A DNA stretch of 64,000 nt from Priestia megaterium NBRC 15308 = ATCC 14581 (GCF_000832985.1 NZ_CP009920.1:496001-560000); one strand, 5' to 3'; positions 14,780-24,001 are shown, counted from the first letter of the stretch. Notes: a model not told the origin generated them from the letters alone. Numbers and translations: made by a program.

Positions 14780-15679
14780 GTGCACATAAGAAAACATGAA
14801 AGACAGGCATTTTATGCCGGATGTCAATTCGTAGATATGGAAGATGATGGAAATGAACATGGCTTTCCTTTACTTATCATGTATCCTACATACCAAGAAG
14901 AACAAGTTGAAAAGATGGGACCTTACACGATAAGCGCTGCGCAAGATGCTCCGCTTTCAAATGGATCATTTCCTTTAGTAATTATTTCTCATGGAGATGG
15001 TAGCACGCCTCTTGTTTATCGAACCATTGCCCAGTTTTTAGCACGTAATGGTTTTATTGTAGGGGTACCTCAACATCCGTTTAATAATCGAGAGAATAAT
15101 ACACTATCCGGAACAATAGATAACCTAAAAAATCGGCCTAATCATATACGTACTATAATCGATTGGTTTTTAAAAGAAAGTTCCTTTTCGCCATCCATTA
15201 AATCAAATAATATTTCTCTTATTGGGCATTCCATGGGAGGATATACAGCTCTTGCTGTAGCAGGTGGAGTTCCCAATTCTTTTCCTTCTGAATCTCCTGA
15301 TCAAAAGCCTTATTGTTTATCTGTTGATCATGACAAGCGGGTTCAATCACTGATTCTTTTAGCGCCAGCCACCGGATGGTTTAGGGAAAAAGGAGCCCTT
15401 GAAGACGTGAATATACCTATTTTAATGATTACAGGCGAAAAGGATACGATTACTCCTTCTTTTCACGGGGAATTTGTATTAAATGGTGTTTCTGATCCGG
15501 AAAAAGTTCAGCATATCGTTGTAGAAAATGGAGGGCATTTTTCATTTCTCAGCCCATTTCCCGACTTTATGAAATCTCCTTCTTTCCTCCCTTCTCAGGA
15601 TCCTGAAGACTTTAATCGCAAGGAGTTTCATGAGGACCTGCAAAACACTATATTGAACTTTTTATTACATTCTTTTTAA
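14780..15679 (+). CDS. Alpha/beta hydrolase (platelet-activating-factor acetylhydrolase/dienelactone hydrolase-like)
   Basis: 299 residues from a GTG at 14780 behind AAGGAGGAG. Catalytic triad readable: Ser151 in GHSMGG, Asp222 in ITGEKDTITP and His253 in ENGGHFSF. ISHGDGSTPLVYRTIAQFLARNG near 70-90 is the oxyanion-hole region. Cytoplasmic esterase-like enzyme of unknown substrate; monocistronic, ended at 15738-15780. Confidence 0.85.
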   Translation: MHIRKHERQAFYAGCQFVDMEDDGNEHGFPLLIMYPTYQEEQVEKMGPYTISAAQDAPLSNGSFPLVIISHGDGSTPLVYRTIAQFLARNGFIVGVPQHPFNNRENNTLSGTIDNLKNRPNHIRTIIDWFLKESSFSPSIKSNNISLIGHSMGGYTALAVAGGVPNSFPSESPDQKPYCLSVDHDKRVQSLILLAPATGWFREKGALEDVNIPILMITGEKDTITPSFHGEFVLNGVSDPEKVQHIVVENGGHFSFLSPFPDFMKSPSFLPSQDPEDFNRKEFHEDLQNTILNFLLHSF

Positions 15680-15737
15680 CAGATTAGTCAGTTGTATCAT
15701 CTTTTCTTTTGAAGCAATTATATCTAGAAAGAGAAGT

Positions 15738-15780
15738 TAAAATCTCTTAGAAACCGATGAGCTTCTAAGGGATTTTTATT
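15738..15780 (+). terminator. Terminator of the hydrolase gene
   Basis: AAATCTCTTAGAA / TTCTAAGGGATTT stem, then TTTATTTC. Confidence 0.75.
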
Positions 15781-15982
15781 TCTTATAAGGCCCATTATGC
15801 TAATCTCCTTCTTTCTTTTTAAAAAGAAGTCAGTATTTACAAATAAATATTTTTAAATTCAAAAAACATAACACGCGATCTTGTTAATCTGTAATAATTA
15901 AGAAATAGAGATATATAGAAAAAGTGCTGCTTATTGAATTGATATTTTTGCTCTTTTACAAAACAAAAGGGGGATTTACAAT

Positions 15983-16600
15983 ATGGCTTTAAAAAAAGGT
16001 CAGCTAAGCGGACATGTATTTTTGGCTAAACTTATTACACAGTACGCAATGATTCATGAAAAAACGGTAGGCCCCGTAGCTGAAGAATATATTAAACAAA
16101 TTGGTATTCGTACTGGAGAGTGGATGGAAGACTTTTATAGCGATAAGCATGAAAAGTGGACGGTAGAGGAATATGCAGAAGTTATAATTGACCTTAAAAA
16201 TTCAATTGGAGGTCACTTTGAAATTATTTCCGTTCATCCAGATCATGTGGTTGTAAGCGCTACCCAATGTCCATTTGGTGACGTCGTACAGGATGCTCCT
16301 CATTTATGTAAGATGACGTCTAGTGTGTTTGGAGGAATTGCAGCTCGGAAATTTGGCTATGGAAAAGTGAGCTTGCGCCAGCGTATTGCTCTTGGTCATC
16401 CAATGTGTGAAGTTGCTATATATTTTACAAAACACAGTGAAGAAAATGGAGATGTGTATGAAGATCTTCCTATTACGCCTTCTTATGGTAATCCTTTCAA
16501 TTGGGAAGAGGAAACAATTCATATGCTTAATCAAGAACTTCGAAGAAGCGATGAAATGATTGAAGCCCTTCTTGCGGAATTAGAAGAATTACGTAAATAG
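15983..16600 (+). CDS. Protein with a methanogen-output-type (V4R-related) domain
   Basis: 205 residues. Region about 60-160 resembles the methanogen output domain 1, a V4R-like small-molecule-binding fold, with three cysteines in the pattern CPFGDVVQDAPHLCKM and GHPMCEVAIYF that could bind a metal or cofactor. The last 30 residues form a coiled coil (IHMLNQELRRSDEMIEALLAELEELRK), where related proteins carry signalling output domains. Here the sensor stands alone and may act by protein contact. ATG behind AAAGGGGG; monocistronic with a terminator after it. Function unknown. Confidence 0.68.
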   Translation: MALKKGQLSGHVFLAKLITQYAMIHEKTVGPVAEEYIKQIGIRTGEWMEDFYSDKHEKWTVEEYAEVIIDLKNSIGGHFEIISVHPDHVVVSATQCPFGDVVQDAPHLCKMTSSVFGGIAARKFGYGKVSLRQRIALGHPMCEVAIYFTKHSEENGDVYEDLPITPSYGNPFNWEEETIHMLNQELRRSDEMIEALLAELEELRK

Positions 16601-16670
16601 CATTGTATTACCACACTTAACTATTAAGACATTTTGTTTTAGTTAGAAAAGCAAAATAAGATGTATAAAA

Positions 16671-16710
16671 CAAAGAGCAGCCTTTAATTAAAGGGTTGCT
16701 CTTTGTTTTC
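16671..16710 (+). terminator. Intrinsic terminator
   Basis: CAAAGAGCARCC / GGTTGCTCTTTG stem with T-run, downstream of the gene at 15983. Confidence 0.85.
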
Positions 16711-16937
16711 ACCACTCATTTTAGTTATTATGGTAAGCAGAAAAAATAAAGTAAAAGTTATTATAGCTATTTAGGGATTTTATTTGTAATCAGATGCGTC
16801 ACCCTAAAGAATCCTTGGAGCGATCAGATGCCTTTGTTAATTGCATGAACTGATAAAAAAGAAGCGCCCTCCGGCAACTTCTTTTCGCTTTTCTTATTCA
16901 TACGTCAGATTTTCACTTACAAAATAATCATTTATAC
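16711..16937. terminator. Intergenic region with terminator for the hydrolase at 16938
   Basis: Hairpin at 16855-16886 (GAAGTTGCC / GGCGCTTC with T-run on the minus strand). Nothing else seen. Confidence 0.65.
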
Positions 16938-17774
16938 TTAGTCTCTTAAAAATGACAGCAGCGCTTCGTTAAATTCGTGTGCATGCGTTGCATTTAAGCC
17001 GTGTGGACCGCCTTTTATTAAAGCTAACTTGGAACCAGAAATGGCTTCATACGTTCGCTTTCCGCTATATTCGAATGGAACAATCTCGTCTGCATCACCG
17101 TGAATAATAAGAGTAGGTATTGTAAACTTGGCTAGATCGTCTCTGAAATCCGTTTTGCTGAAAGCAGCTATACAGTCTAGTGTCCCTTTAGGCGATGCGG
17201 CTGCTGCAATATCCCTGTTGTAAAGTCGAAATGGTTCGCTGACTAAGTCATTTCCGTCTTCTACCCCAAAAAATGTTTTTGTAAAATCATCAAGAAAAGC
17301 TAAGCGATCATTTTTTACGCCGTTTTCAAATTCTTGGATTCCTGCATCATCTAATGCTCCTTCAGGATGATCTTCTGACTTATAAAGAAATGGTGGTACA
17401 GCTCCTGCAAATACAGCTTTTTCTACTCTATCTGTTCCGTAAGTTCCTATATAACGAGCTACTTCTCCGCCGCCCATTGAAAACCCGACTAGCGTCACAT
17501 TTGTTAAATCCAAATGTTCTAGCAGCTGATGTAAATCAGCAGCAAATGTTTCATAATCGTAGCCGTCCCATGGCTGAGAAGACTTTCCGAACCCTCGGCG
17601 GTCATACGTTATAACTCTGTATCCAGCCTCAACAAGAGCTGGAACTTGATATTCCCAAGATCGTCCGCTTAGCGGCCAGCCGTGAATTAAGACAACCGGC
17701 TTTCCTGTCCCGTGATCCTCATAGTATAGTTCAATAGGTGCTTCATTTTCTGTTCCTACATTAATTTTTGCCAT
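16938..17774 (-). CDS. Non-heme haloperoxidase-type alpha/beta hydrolase
   Basis: 278 residues, the usual length for chloroperoxidase/arylesterase enzymes. Catalytic Ser99 in GFSMGG, Asp229 in HGDADEIVP, His258 in GGPHGLN; oxyanion loop HGWPLSGRSWEYQ at 31-43 and YDRRGFGKSSQP at 58-69 are diagnostic. Natural role is probably esterase/perhydrolase. Codon use is richer in G+C than in many neighbours. It is the first of several detoxification genes running to 22.2 kb. Confidence 0.9.
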   Translation of the reverse strand: MAKINVGTENEAPIELYYEDHGTGKPVVLIHGWPLSGRSWEYQVPALVEAGYRVITYDRRGFGKSSQPWDGYDYETFAADLHQLLEHLDLTNVTLVGFSMGGGEVARYIGTYGTDRVEKAVFAGAVPPFLYKSEDHPEGALDDAGIQEFENGVKNDRLAFLDDFTKTFFGVEDGNDLVSEPFRLYNRDIAAAASPKGTLDCIAAFSKTDFRDDLAKFTIPTLIIHGDADEIVPFEYSGKRTYEAISGSKLALIKGGPHGLNATHAHEFNEALLSFLRD

Positions 17775-17810
17775 TTCGCTACCTCCATTATATAGTCGTT
17801 CTTTATTTGG

Positions 17811-18902
17811 TTAAGTGGTCGTAAACCTAGCGTAGATAATAAAAAAGATGGCTAACTCTCCTATGATGAGGGTGTTCGGGACGACTAAAAATAAGTTAAT
17901 AATAAAAAATACAGCTAAAATCCCTAAAAACAAGCCTAAATGATACACTTTCAAACGATGTTCTTCGAATCTATACTGGTGAAAAACAAGAGTGGTTGCC
18001 ATGAAGTAAAGCAGCACGGATCCGAATACAAAATATAAGCTGAATGTGTACTGAACTTCATGTAAAAACATCAGCTTAATCGATGCTGCAATCATGCTTA
18101 GAGACATGAGGATAAGTAAGTGTCCGTAAATAATCGTTTGCCCGGCTCTTTGGATGGACTTGTTCACTTTCTTTTCTACGTTCTCAAAGTACTGCCACCA
18201 CATGGCGATGATCAGGACAAATGAAATAATCGAAAATAAAATGGTGTTCCAGTCCCCTTTTTGTGGCTGTATCACAGCAAGAATGCTGACAACCGATTCT
18301 CCAAACAGAATTAATGTTAGTAACGCAAAGCGTTCTAACAAATGAGCCGTGTTGGTCGGTAATTTCGCCAGTCGCTTATGTCCTAAAATAGGTAAAATCA
18401 TGTCCACGGCAATTCCTGTATATAACACGGCGTAGCGGACCCATGAATCAAAAAAGAGCGACAGAAGCGAGATAAAAATCCCAATTCCAAAGCATGTTCC
18501 TAAAAACACAGCAACTTTTTTTCTCTCACTCTGTTCAAATTTTTGGACAATAAGATATTGAATCGAGGTTAACGCTCTTAGCCCGATATAGCCAACCAAA
18601 AAAGAGACGTAATATTGATCAAAATCTACGGACAGGCTTGAGATCATGATAAGAACAAACAGCATTTGAAGAATCATAAAGATGCGCTGATGCAAAAAAT
18701 CTTGTCCAAATCGATTGATAAACATCGTTTGTCCCGTCCACGCCCACCATATCGGAATAAAGATCAGTACAAACTTTAACAAATACTCTCCATGAATATA
18801 CCCTTGTTCAACGTGAAGCAAAACATGCGTAGCAGTCGCAACGGCTGCCACAAACAACAAATCATAAAAAAGCTCCAGCCACGTAACTTTTTTTTCTTCC
18901 AC
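17811..18902 (-). CDS. ltrA: Low-temperature-requirement protein A (LtrA) family membrane protein
   Basis: Integral membrane protein, about 363 residues from GTG 18902 (VEEKKVTWLELFYDLLFVAAVATATHV is the family N-terminus). The frame extends to an ATG at 18980 but that leader is not conserved-looking. About ten hydrophobic helices; ERFALLTLILFGESVVSIL is the LtrA hallmark. Named after a Listeria cold-growth gene; the biochemical function is unknown. Ends 36 nt upstream of the hydrolase start at 17774. Confidence 0.87.
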   Translation of the reverse strand: MEEKKVTWLELFYDLLFVAAVATATHVLLHVEQGYIHGEYLLKFVLIFIPIWWAWTGQTMFINRFGQDFLHQRIFMILQMLFVLIMISSLSVDFDQYYVSFLVGYIGLRALTSIQYLIVQKFEQSERKKVAVFLGTCFGIGIFISLLSLFFDSWVRYAVLYTGIAVDMILPILGHKRLAKLPTNTAHLLERFALLTLILFGESVVSILAVIQPQKGDWNTILFSIISFVLIIAMWWQYFENVEKKVNKSIQRAGQTIIYGHLLILMSLSMIAASIKLMFLHEVQYTFSLYFVFGSVLLYFMATTLVFHQYRFEEHRLKVYHLGLFLGILAVFFIINLFLVVPNTLIIGELAIFFIIYARFTTT

Positions 18903-18999
18903 TACTCCGCATCCCTTCCTATCATCTATCAGGCTGTCGTTAATATACTTTATTTTATATACAAGAGACGCATATTTCATGACAGGTAGCGTAGTAAAA

Positions 19000-19038
19000 G
19001 ATAGGTGAGCCAGCTGTTCATCAGCCGGCTCACCTATC
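19000..19038. terminator. Strong hairpin terminator
   Basis: 12-bp stem GATAGGTGAGCC / GGCTCACCTATC; TTTTAC follows on the minus strand, where it would close the isochorismatase transcript. Confidence 0.7.
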
Positions 19039-19160
19039 TAACAATTTTCTCTTATGTCGTTACGTTTTCTCCGTCACATAAATGATCCACAGATGCCATT
19101 CTACTTTCATGTCTTATATGTAAAGAGAACGACCTTTAGCAAAACTTAATTTCTGCTACG

Positions 19161-19805
19161 TTAGACACTCTGCTTGCTGAAATCGCGCTGAGCTCCTCTA
19201 TAGCTGCCCATTAAGTTTTGATAACCAGGAAGATGACTAGAAATTAAATTGCCAAAACCTTCAACGTCGTTGCGCCAGTCACGCTGCAGCTCGCACGCTA
19301 CGCTAAACCAGTTCATAAGCTGTGCGCCTCCGTGAGCCATACGCGTTAATGCTGCATCTGCGACTTGCTTATTGAACGTTCCGGAAGCATCTGTCACAAC
19401 AAACACTTCGTAGCCTGCTTTAATGGCAGAAAGTGCAGGAAAAGCAACGCAGACATCTGTCACTACACCGGCGATAATCAGCTGTTTTTTCCCGGTCGCT
19501 TTAATGGCTTTAACAAACTCTTCGTTGTCCCACGCGTTAATTTGTCCAGGACGAGCTATTTTTGGCGCATTAGGAAACAAGTCAACGAGTTCTTGCATGA
19601 GCGGGCCGTTGGGTCCATTTTCAAAGCTAGTTGTTAAAATAACCGGTAAATCAAAGAATTTAGCCGTATCACCAAGAGCCAATACGTTGTTTTTAAATTC
19701 ATCAACACCATAGTCACGTACAAGGCCGGAAATAAGCCCCGTTTGGTGGTCAACTAAAAGCACAGCAGCATCATCTTTTGAAAGGCGAGAGTAAAGATCA
19801 GACAT
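19161..19805 (-). CDS. Isochorismatase-family hydrolase (YcaC-like)
   Basis: 214 residues. Cysteine-hydrolase fold with catalytic Asp19 in LLVDHQTGL and nucleophile Cys119 in GVVTDVCVAFPALSA; the C-terminal NWFSVACELQRDWRNDVEG is characteristic of YcaC-type proteins rather than true isochorismatases. Substrate unknown. ATG behind AAGGAGG. Sits between LtrA and the FMN reductase in a cluster of stress enzymes. Confidence 0.88.
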   Translation of the reverse strand: MSDLYSRLSKDDAAVLLVDHQTGLISGLVRDYGVDEFKNNVLALGDTAKFFDLPVILTTSFENGPNGPLMQELVDLFPNAPKIARPGQINAWDNEEFVKAIKATGKKQLIIAGVVTDVCVAFPALSAIKAGYEVFVVTDASGTFNKQVADAALTRMAHGGAQLMNWFSVACELQRDWRNDVEGFGNLISSHLPGYQNLMGSYRGAQRDFSKQSV

Positions 19806-19979
19806 TTTATAATCCTCCTTAAATTAAGGCAAGTAAGGATACATGTACTTCTTCCATTCCTTACAAGCGGTCTATAATTTGAACGTTTTTTTGGATTTCA
19901 TTTATGATCTGTTAGGTAAAACATGTATAGAAAGAAAAGCTATTTCTGAGGTGAAAGTTCGTGAGGTGTGTTCTCTCTC

Positions 19980-20546
19980 TTAATCTAGAACAGGAACAGG
20001 CGCTTGATCAATCCAATGAATGAACTGCTGTAGGTAGCGCTGAAGATAGCGTTTTGTTGATTCATCGGTTAGTACTTTTTGTTGCGAATCAATTTTTTCA
20101 TAAACTTGCGAAATCAGCATTTTTTGAAATGGTAAAACGTTGACTTGCATAGCTTCCAGTACTTCTCTCGTTTGCATTTGAGCAAAAGCCGTACCGAAGC
20201 CTCCTGGAGTCGCTCCAATGAGACCAACTGGTTTTCTGTTTAAAACAGAAGAAGTCCGAGGTCTTGATGCCCAGTCTAAGGCATTTTTCAACACTCCTGG
20301 AATTCCTGAATTGTACTCTGGACTAACTATAATAACGCCGTCAACATCTTGAATCGCAGCTCTAAAGGATGCGACAGATTCTGGTGATCCGTCAGCTTCT
20401 AAGTCTTCATTAAAAAAAGGCAGGCTGCTTATTTCAATCCAGCGATATTGAGCTGAGTCATCTAATGTAGTCAATGACTCAGCAATCATTCGGTTATACG
20501 AATTCTTTCGTAAGCTTCCACAAATAAGACCAATGGTTTTTGTCAT
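19980..20546 (-). CDS. NAD(P)H-dependent FMN reductase (quinone/azo reductase type)
   Basis: 188 residues, flavodoxin-like fold. Phosphate-binding loop CGSLRKNSYNRMIA (9-22) and flavin/NAD(P)H loop SPEYNSGIPGVLKNALDW (75-92) are diagnostic. Members reduce quinones, chromate or azo compounds. ATG behind GAGGAGGTG. The company of MhqO/MhqP supports a quinone-detoxifying role, by inference. Confidence 0.9.
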   Translation of the reverse strand: MTKTIGLICGSLRKNSYNRMIAESLTTLDDSAQYRWIEISSLPFFNEDLEADGSPESVASFRAAIQDVDGVIIVSPEYNSGIPGVLKNALDWASRPRTSSVLNRKPVGLIGATPGGFGTAFAQMQTREVLEAMQVNVLPFQKMLISQVYEKIDSQQKVLTDESTKRYLQRYLQQFIHWIDQAPVPVLD

Positions 20547-20701
20547 CTATTCACCTCCTCACTTGGAATTAATTTCATATTACCACGGTGTTTCAAATAT
20601 AGATATTAGTTTTATATATAGATAAATTAATTCCTTCTTTGTACCTAATGTAGGATTGAACTAGCGTTTTACTATTACTAAAAGAATTCTTTCATTAAAA
20701 T

Positions 20702-21640
20702 TTAGTCTAATTCTCTCACTTCAAAAGGAATCAAAGCTCTTTCAATTTGATCTCGATGGGTTTCGTACTGTTCAGGCAGCATGAGTTTTTCTCCCATTGT
20801 TTCAAGTGACTCATCATGAGCAAAACCTGGAGGGTCTGTTGCAATTTCAAATAAAATTTCTCCGTGTTCTTTAAAGTAAATTGCATTAAAATAATTTCGA
20901 TCTCGAACAGCCGTTACTCCGTATCCGCTGTCGGCTACGTATTTCTGCCATTCTAATTGATCTTCATCATCTTTTGCTCGCCATGCAATATGGTGAACTG
21001 TTCCAACGCCCATTTGCCCGCGTCCAATGGTTGTTAATTTTAAATCGATGACATTTCCAATGTCAGCTGATGATTGAAAACGTATAAAATCTCCTTCTTG
21101 CCCTACTTTTTGTAGACCCATTACGTTTTCTAATAACTGAGCTGTTTCATGAGGCTTAACAGATAATAACGTAGCGCCTCCGAATCCTTTAATGGCAACA
21201 TCGGGTTTAATTTCACCAGCTTGCCACGTATTGTTTTCTCCTTCTTCTCTTTCCACAATCTCTAGATGCAAACCATGAGGGTCGTCAAACTCTAAATACT
21301 GTTCTCCGAATCGCTCCATCTTTGTAGCTGGAACCCCAAACTTTGCTAATCGCTGTTCCCAAAAGTCCATCGCACCTTTTGGAACCACATAGGAAGTTAC
21401 CCCAACTTGCCCGTCGCCTATTTTTCCTTGTCGTGCATTTGCCCACGGGAAGAATGTAATAATCGTTCCAGGTTTTCCGCCTTCATTCCCAAAGTAAAGG
21501 TGATACGTTCCTGGATCATCAAAGTTTACCGTTTGTTTGACCAAACGTAATCCTAGCACGCCCGCATAGAAATCAACATTTTCTTGAGGATGACCTACAA
21601 TCGCCGTGATATGATGAATACCCGCTGTTTTTTTATTCAT
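20702..21640 (-). CDS. mhqO: Ring-cleaving dioxygenase, MhqO-like
   Basis: 312 residues from ATG 21640, which has AAGGAG in front (frame is open to 21682). Two glyoxalase/extradiol domains: the first opens GIHHITAIVGHPQENVDFYAGVLGLRLVKQTVNF, the second centres on VGTVHHIAWRAKDDEDQLEWQ; metal ligands are the HH and the Glu of ILFEIATDPPGF. Fe(II)-type dioxygenase of the hydroquinone-specific MhqO group, which protects against catechols and quinones. Upstream lies an MhqR-like palindrome. Confidence 0.9.
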   Translation of the reverse strand: MNKKTAGIHHITAIVGHPQENVDFYAGVLGLRLVKQTVNFDDPGTYHLYFGNEGGKPGTIITFFPWANARQGKIGDGQVGVTSYVVPKGAMDFWEQRLAKFGVPATKMERFGEQYLEFDDPHGLHLEIVEREEGENNTWQAGEIKPDVAIKGFGGATLLSVKPHETAQLLENVMGLQKVGQEGDFIRFQSSADIGNVIDLKLTTIGRGQMGVGTVHHIAWRAKDDEDQLEWQKYVADSGYGVTAVRDRNYFNAIYFKEHGEILFEIATDPPGFAHDESLETMGEKLMLPEQYETHRDQIERALIPFEVRELD

Positions 21641-21714
21641 TACTACCATCTCCTTCGATACATTTTTCGTCATATGTTTCATTATCCCTCTTAAAATTAC
21701 AACTATTTATCGCA

Positions 21715-21736
21715 AATATCTCGAATTCGAGATATT
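21715..21736. promoter_or_regulatory. 22-bp perfect palindrome, probable MhqR operator
   Basis: Core ATATCTCGAATTCGAGATAT, perfectly symmetrical, lies 75 nt before mhqO. It matches the ATCTCGAATT-type inverted repeat recognised by the MarR-type quinone sensor MhqR in B. subtilis, as I recall it. No mhqR gene is in the window. Confidence 0.75.
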
Positions 21737-21782
21737 AATCAAAAAATAAAAGCGTCTTTCTTGTTTCAACCTATTTTCTCTT

Positions 21783-22181
21783 TTAGAAAATAAACGTGTC
21801 TAATGCATAATACCCTGGTCCTGCAATTGCTACACCGATTGCTACAACTAAAAGCGTAAGATTATATTCATAGCCATTTTGTGTTGCCCAGTATCCATTC
21901 GGACCGTGTACTTTCACAATAGCCATGACCATTGTTCCGGCAATCAAAAGCGCTCCTAGCGGTGTAAGAAGTCCTGCAGCAAATAAAGCTCCTCCTACTA
22001 GCTCGGATAATCCAGCCATTAACGCCATTCTAACACCTGGCTTCATTCCGATAGATTCAAACCATCCTCCCGTTCCTTTTAAGCCGTGACCGCCAAACCA
22101 TCCAAATAATTTCTGAGTTCCATGTGCCATAAAAGATAACCCAATGACTAAACGTATTAACAATAAACCAATACTCACCAT
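21783..22181 (-). CDS. mhqP: DoxX family membrane protein, MhqP-like
   Basis: 132 residues, four hydrophobic helices, with the DoxX patches [23 protein letters not shown] and [23 protein letters not shown]. MhqP in B. subtilis is a DoxX protein encoded with MhqO and induced by quinone-type electrophiles; the same order is seen here. ATG behind AGGAGG. Half-sites ATCTCGAATT/ATCTTGAATT at 22214-22239 precede it. Confidence 0.88.
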   Translation of the reverse strand: MVSIGLLLIRLVIGLSFMAHGTQKLFGWFGGHGLKGTGGWFESIGMKPGVRMALMAGLSELVGGALFAAGLLTPLGALLIAGTMVMAIVKVHGPNGYWATQNGYEYNLTLLVVAIGVAIAGPGYYALDTFIF

Positions 22182-22213
22182 TTTTTATTCCTCCTATTTT
22201 TTCATCAATTTAA

Positions 22214-22239
22214 AATCTCGAATTAAAATATCTTGAATT
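22214..22239. promoter_or_regulatory. Tandem MhqR-like half-sites before mhqP
   Basis: ATCTCGAATT and ATCTTGAATT, 15 bp apart, resembling one arm of the palindrome at 21715-21736. Confidence 0.5.
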
Positions 22240-22717
22240 AAGTATAATTATAAAATCATATGGTTCTACTGTCAACATGAATTTTATTATTTTTTATAGA
22301 AACATTTAGCGACTTATTAAAAACATATTCGTTATTATGTATGGATATGAACATCAGGATGGAAAATATAACAGCTGAACTTTATTGATCCTGTTAAAAG
22401 CAGGATAGTTTTTGAGACGCAACTATACTTAATGATTCTGAGCCAAATTAAGACCCTTTTTTTGTTTCAAAACTAGCCTCAAAACCTATAAACAGAATCA
22501 TATACATAAATAAAAGAAGCAAACGCCTTATCACTGGAGTTTGCTCCTTCTTTTCTGGTACATAGAGAATACCCAACTGTTAGATAGTACTTGTTGTGTA
22601 CAACTAACGAAAGTTTTTTTCTACTTTTAAATATTTAAGACCTTTTATTAAATGAGCTCAAACACGCGGAGCCATTTGCAATTTAGTTCTCTAAAGCTAA
22701 TTGTACTTTATACTAAA
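22240..22717. other. Intergenic region with one terminator
   Basis: Hairpin at 22512-22554 (AAAAGAAG-GCAAAC ... GTTTGC-CTTCTTTT with bulge). No coding sequence found; the rest is AT-rich. Confidence 0.5.
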
Positions 22718-22999
22718 TCATAGTTTAACTCTTACCTCCGTACCGTCAGTAGCTTTGACATCTACTAGTACCATTCCCTTATGTTTCCTCAGTTCCTTAA
22801 CAATAGGCTTTAGCATGCTTTTATCTATTATCGGAAAAGTGAAATTCAGCCCTTTTCTTTTAAAATGCTCTTTTGTCCATTTAATCGCATGCTTCTGGAT
22901 AAATTTCGAAAAAGCAACGCTAATAGCAATGTTTAAAAGAGCATATGGAACTGGAATGCTAAATCGAACATCTTTTGTTTTCACTTTTACATAAATCAT
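22718..22999 (-). CDS. Uncharacterised small protein of the DUF2089 operon
   Basis: 93 residues from ATG 22999 (frame open to 23071, inside the preceding gene). One central hydrophobic segment (FSIPVPYALLNIAISVAFSKF), then a basic stretch and a beta-rich end (MVLVDVKATDGTEVRVKL) that repeats the theme of the end of the preceding protein (IVDIKSANGDTVSVIIE). Starts 10 nt after that gene. No named family. Confidence 0.68.
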   Translation of the reverse strand: MIYVKVKTKDVRFSIPVPYALLNIAISVAFSKFIQKHAIKWTKEHFKRKGLNFTFPIIDKSMLKPIVKELRKHKGMVLVDVKATDGTEVRVKL

Positions 23000-23009
23000 A
23001 AGCAAACCA

Positions 23010-23405
23010 TTACTCAATGATGACTGAAACGGTATCTCCGTTCGCCGATTTAATATCAACAATTTGGCCATCTAACTCGTTTTCAATTGCTTCAACAATC
23101 AGGTTTATGTCTATATCTTTTACATATTTTTCTGATTGAGGAATACTTGCTGCGATGCTGTGTCCCGCCATCAATACCAGCTTGACAAGCTTTATTGGCA
23201 AATTAACCTTCACATTATCATTTTCAGTTGAAACAACTCGAATTTTTAACGTTTTATCTAGATACGCATTCGGTTTCTTCAAAAGCTTATTGCCTGTTTC
23301 TTCTTTTTCTTTTAATACTTGTATCAGTTCTGATCCCTTTTCTGCATCAATTTTGCCTTCTTGAACCATTGTTAACACTTTTGTAATTTCCTCTTTCATA
23401 GACAA
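23010..23405 (-). CDS. SHOCT-like/YvlB-type protein
   Basis: 131 residues. N-terminal 40 residues (KEEITKVLTMVQEGKIDAEKGSELIQVLKEKEE) match the SHOCT-like helical hairpin also seen at the end of the upstream DUF2089 protein. The C-terminal part (about 50-131) alternates short strands with an amphipathic segment (LPIKLVKLVLMAGHSIAASIP). Five nt after the DUF2089 gene, so cotranscribed. Confidence 0.75.
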   Translation of the reverse strand: MSMKEEITKVLTMVQEGKIDAEKGSELIQVLKEKEETGNKLLKKPNAYLDKTLKIRVVSTENDNVKVNLPIKLVKLVLMAGHSIAASIPQSEKYVKDIDINLIVEAIENELDGQIVDIKSANGDTVSVIIE

Positions 23406-23410
23406 TACCC

Positions 23411-23782
23411 CTATTCTTCTTTTAAGAGCTTGATGGCTTCTTCTGCTGTAATTTCACCATTTTCTAACATAGACACAACTTTTTTCTCATCTACTTCATT
23501 TTTCTTCTTCTCTACATATCCAAGAGATGTAATGATGTCATTAAGCTTACCTCGAACGGTTGGATACGAAACGCCCAGTTCTTTCTCAACTTCTTTGATA
23601 TTTCCTCTGCATGTTAAAAATACTTCTACAAAATGCAGCTGATCACTCGATAAAGATGCCAGCTTAGATAATTCAAACTCATTTTCAATCGTCGTGTGAC
23701 AATGGGTGCACTGCAGCTTTGTAATTTTTAACGTTTCACTGCAGACAGGACAATTTGTAAGTACTTTATAAGCCATAATCAA
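23411..23782 (-). CDS. DUF2089 family zinc-ribbon/HTH regulator
   Basis: 123 residues. Zinc ribbon CPVC ... CTHC (about 11-33), helix-turn-helix-like middle (GNIKEVEKELGVSYPTVRGKLNDIITSLGY) and a C-terminal SHOCT-like hairpin (VVSMLENGEITAEEAIKLLKEE). The domain set implies a DNA-binding regulator, probably of its own operon, which encodes two further proteins with related ends. ATG behind AGGAG. Confidence 0.85.
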   Translation of the reverse strand: MIMAYKVLTNCPVCSETLKITKLQCTHCHTTIENEFELSKLASLSSDQLHFVEVFLTCRGNIKEVEKELGVSYPTVRGKLNDIITSLGYVEKKKNEVDEKKVVSMLENGEITAEEAIKLLKEE

Positions 23783-23930
23783 ATCTCCTTCTTTTAGTTA
23801 ACTTGATTATACAACAAATACTTAATTTTAAAAATAATAAAATTAAATTATTTTAACTAATAAATTAAATAAATGAAGTTAAATGTTAATATTATTAATA
23901 TTATTCTTCAACCCACACACAAAATCAAAT

Positions 23931-23960
23931 AAAAAAGAGAAGGATTTTACCCTTCTCTTA
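23931..23960 (-). terminator. Intrinsic terminator
   Basis: AAGAGAAGG / CCTTCTCTT stem with TTTTTTATTT on the minus strand, downstream of the remnant at 24002. Confidence 0.75.
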
Positions 23961-24001
23961 AACTACATAATTGTTTTTCAACTATCATTTAATCAATCTA
24001 T

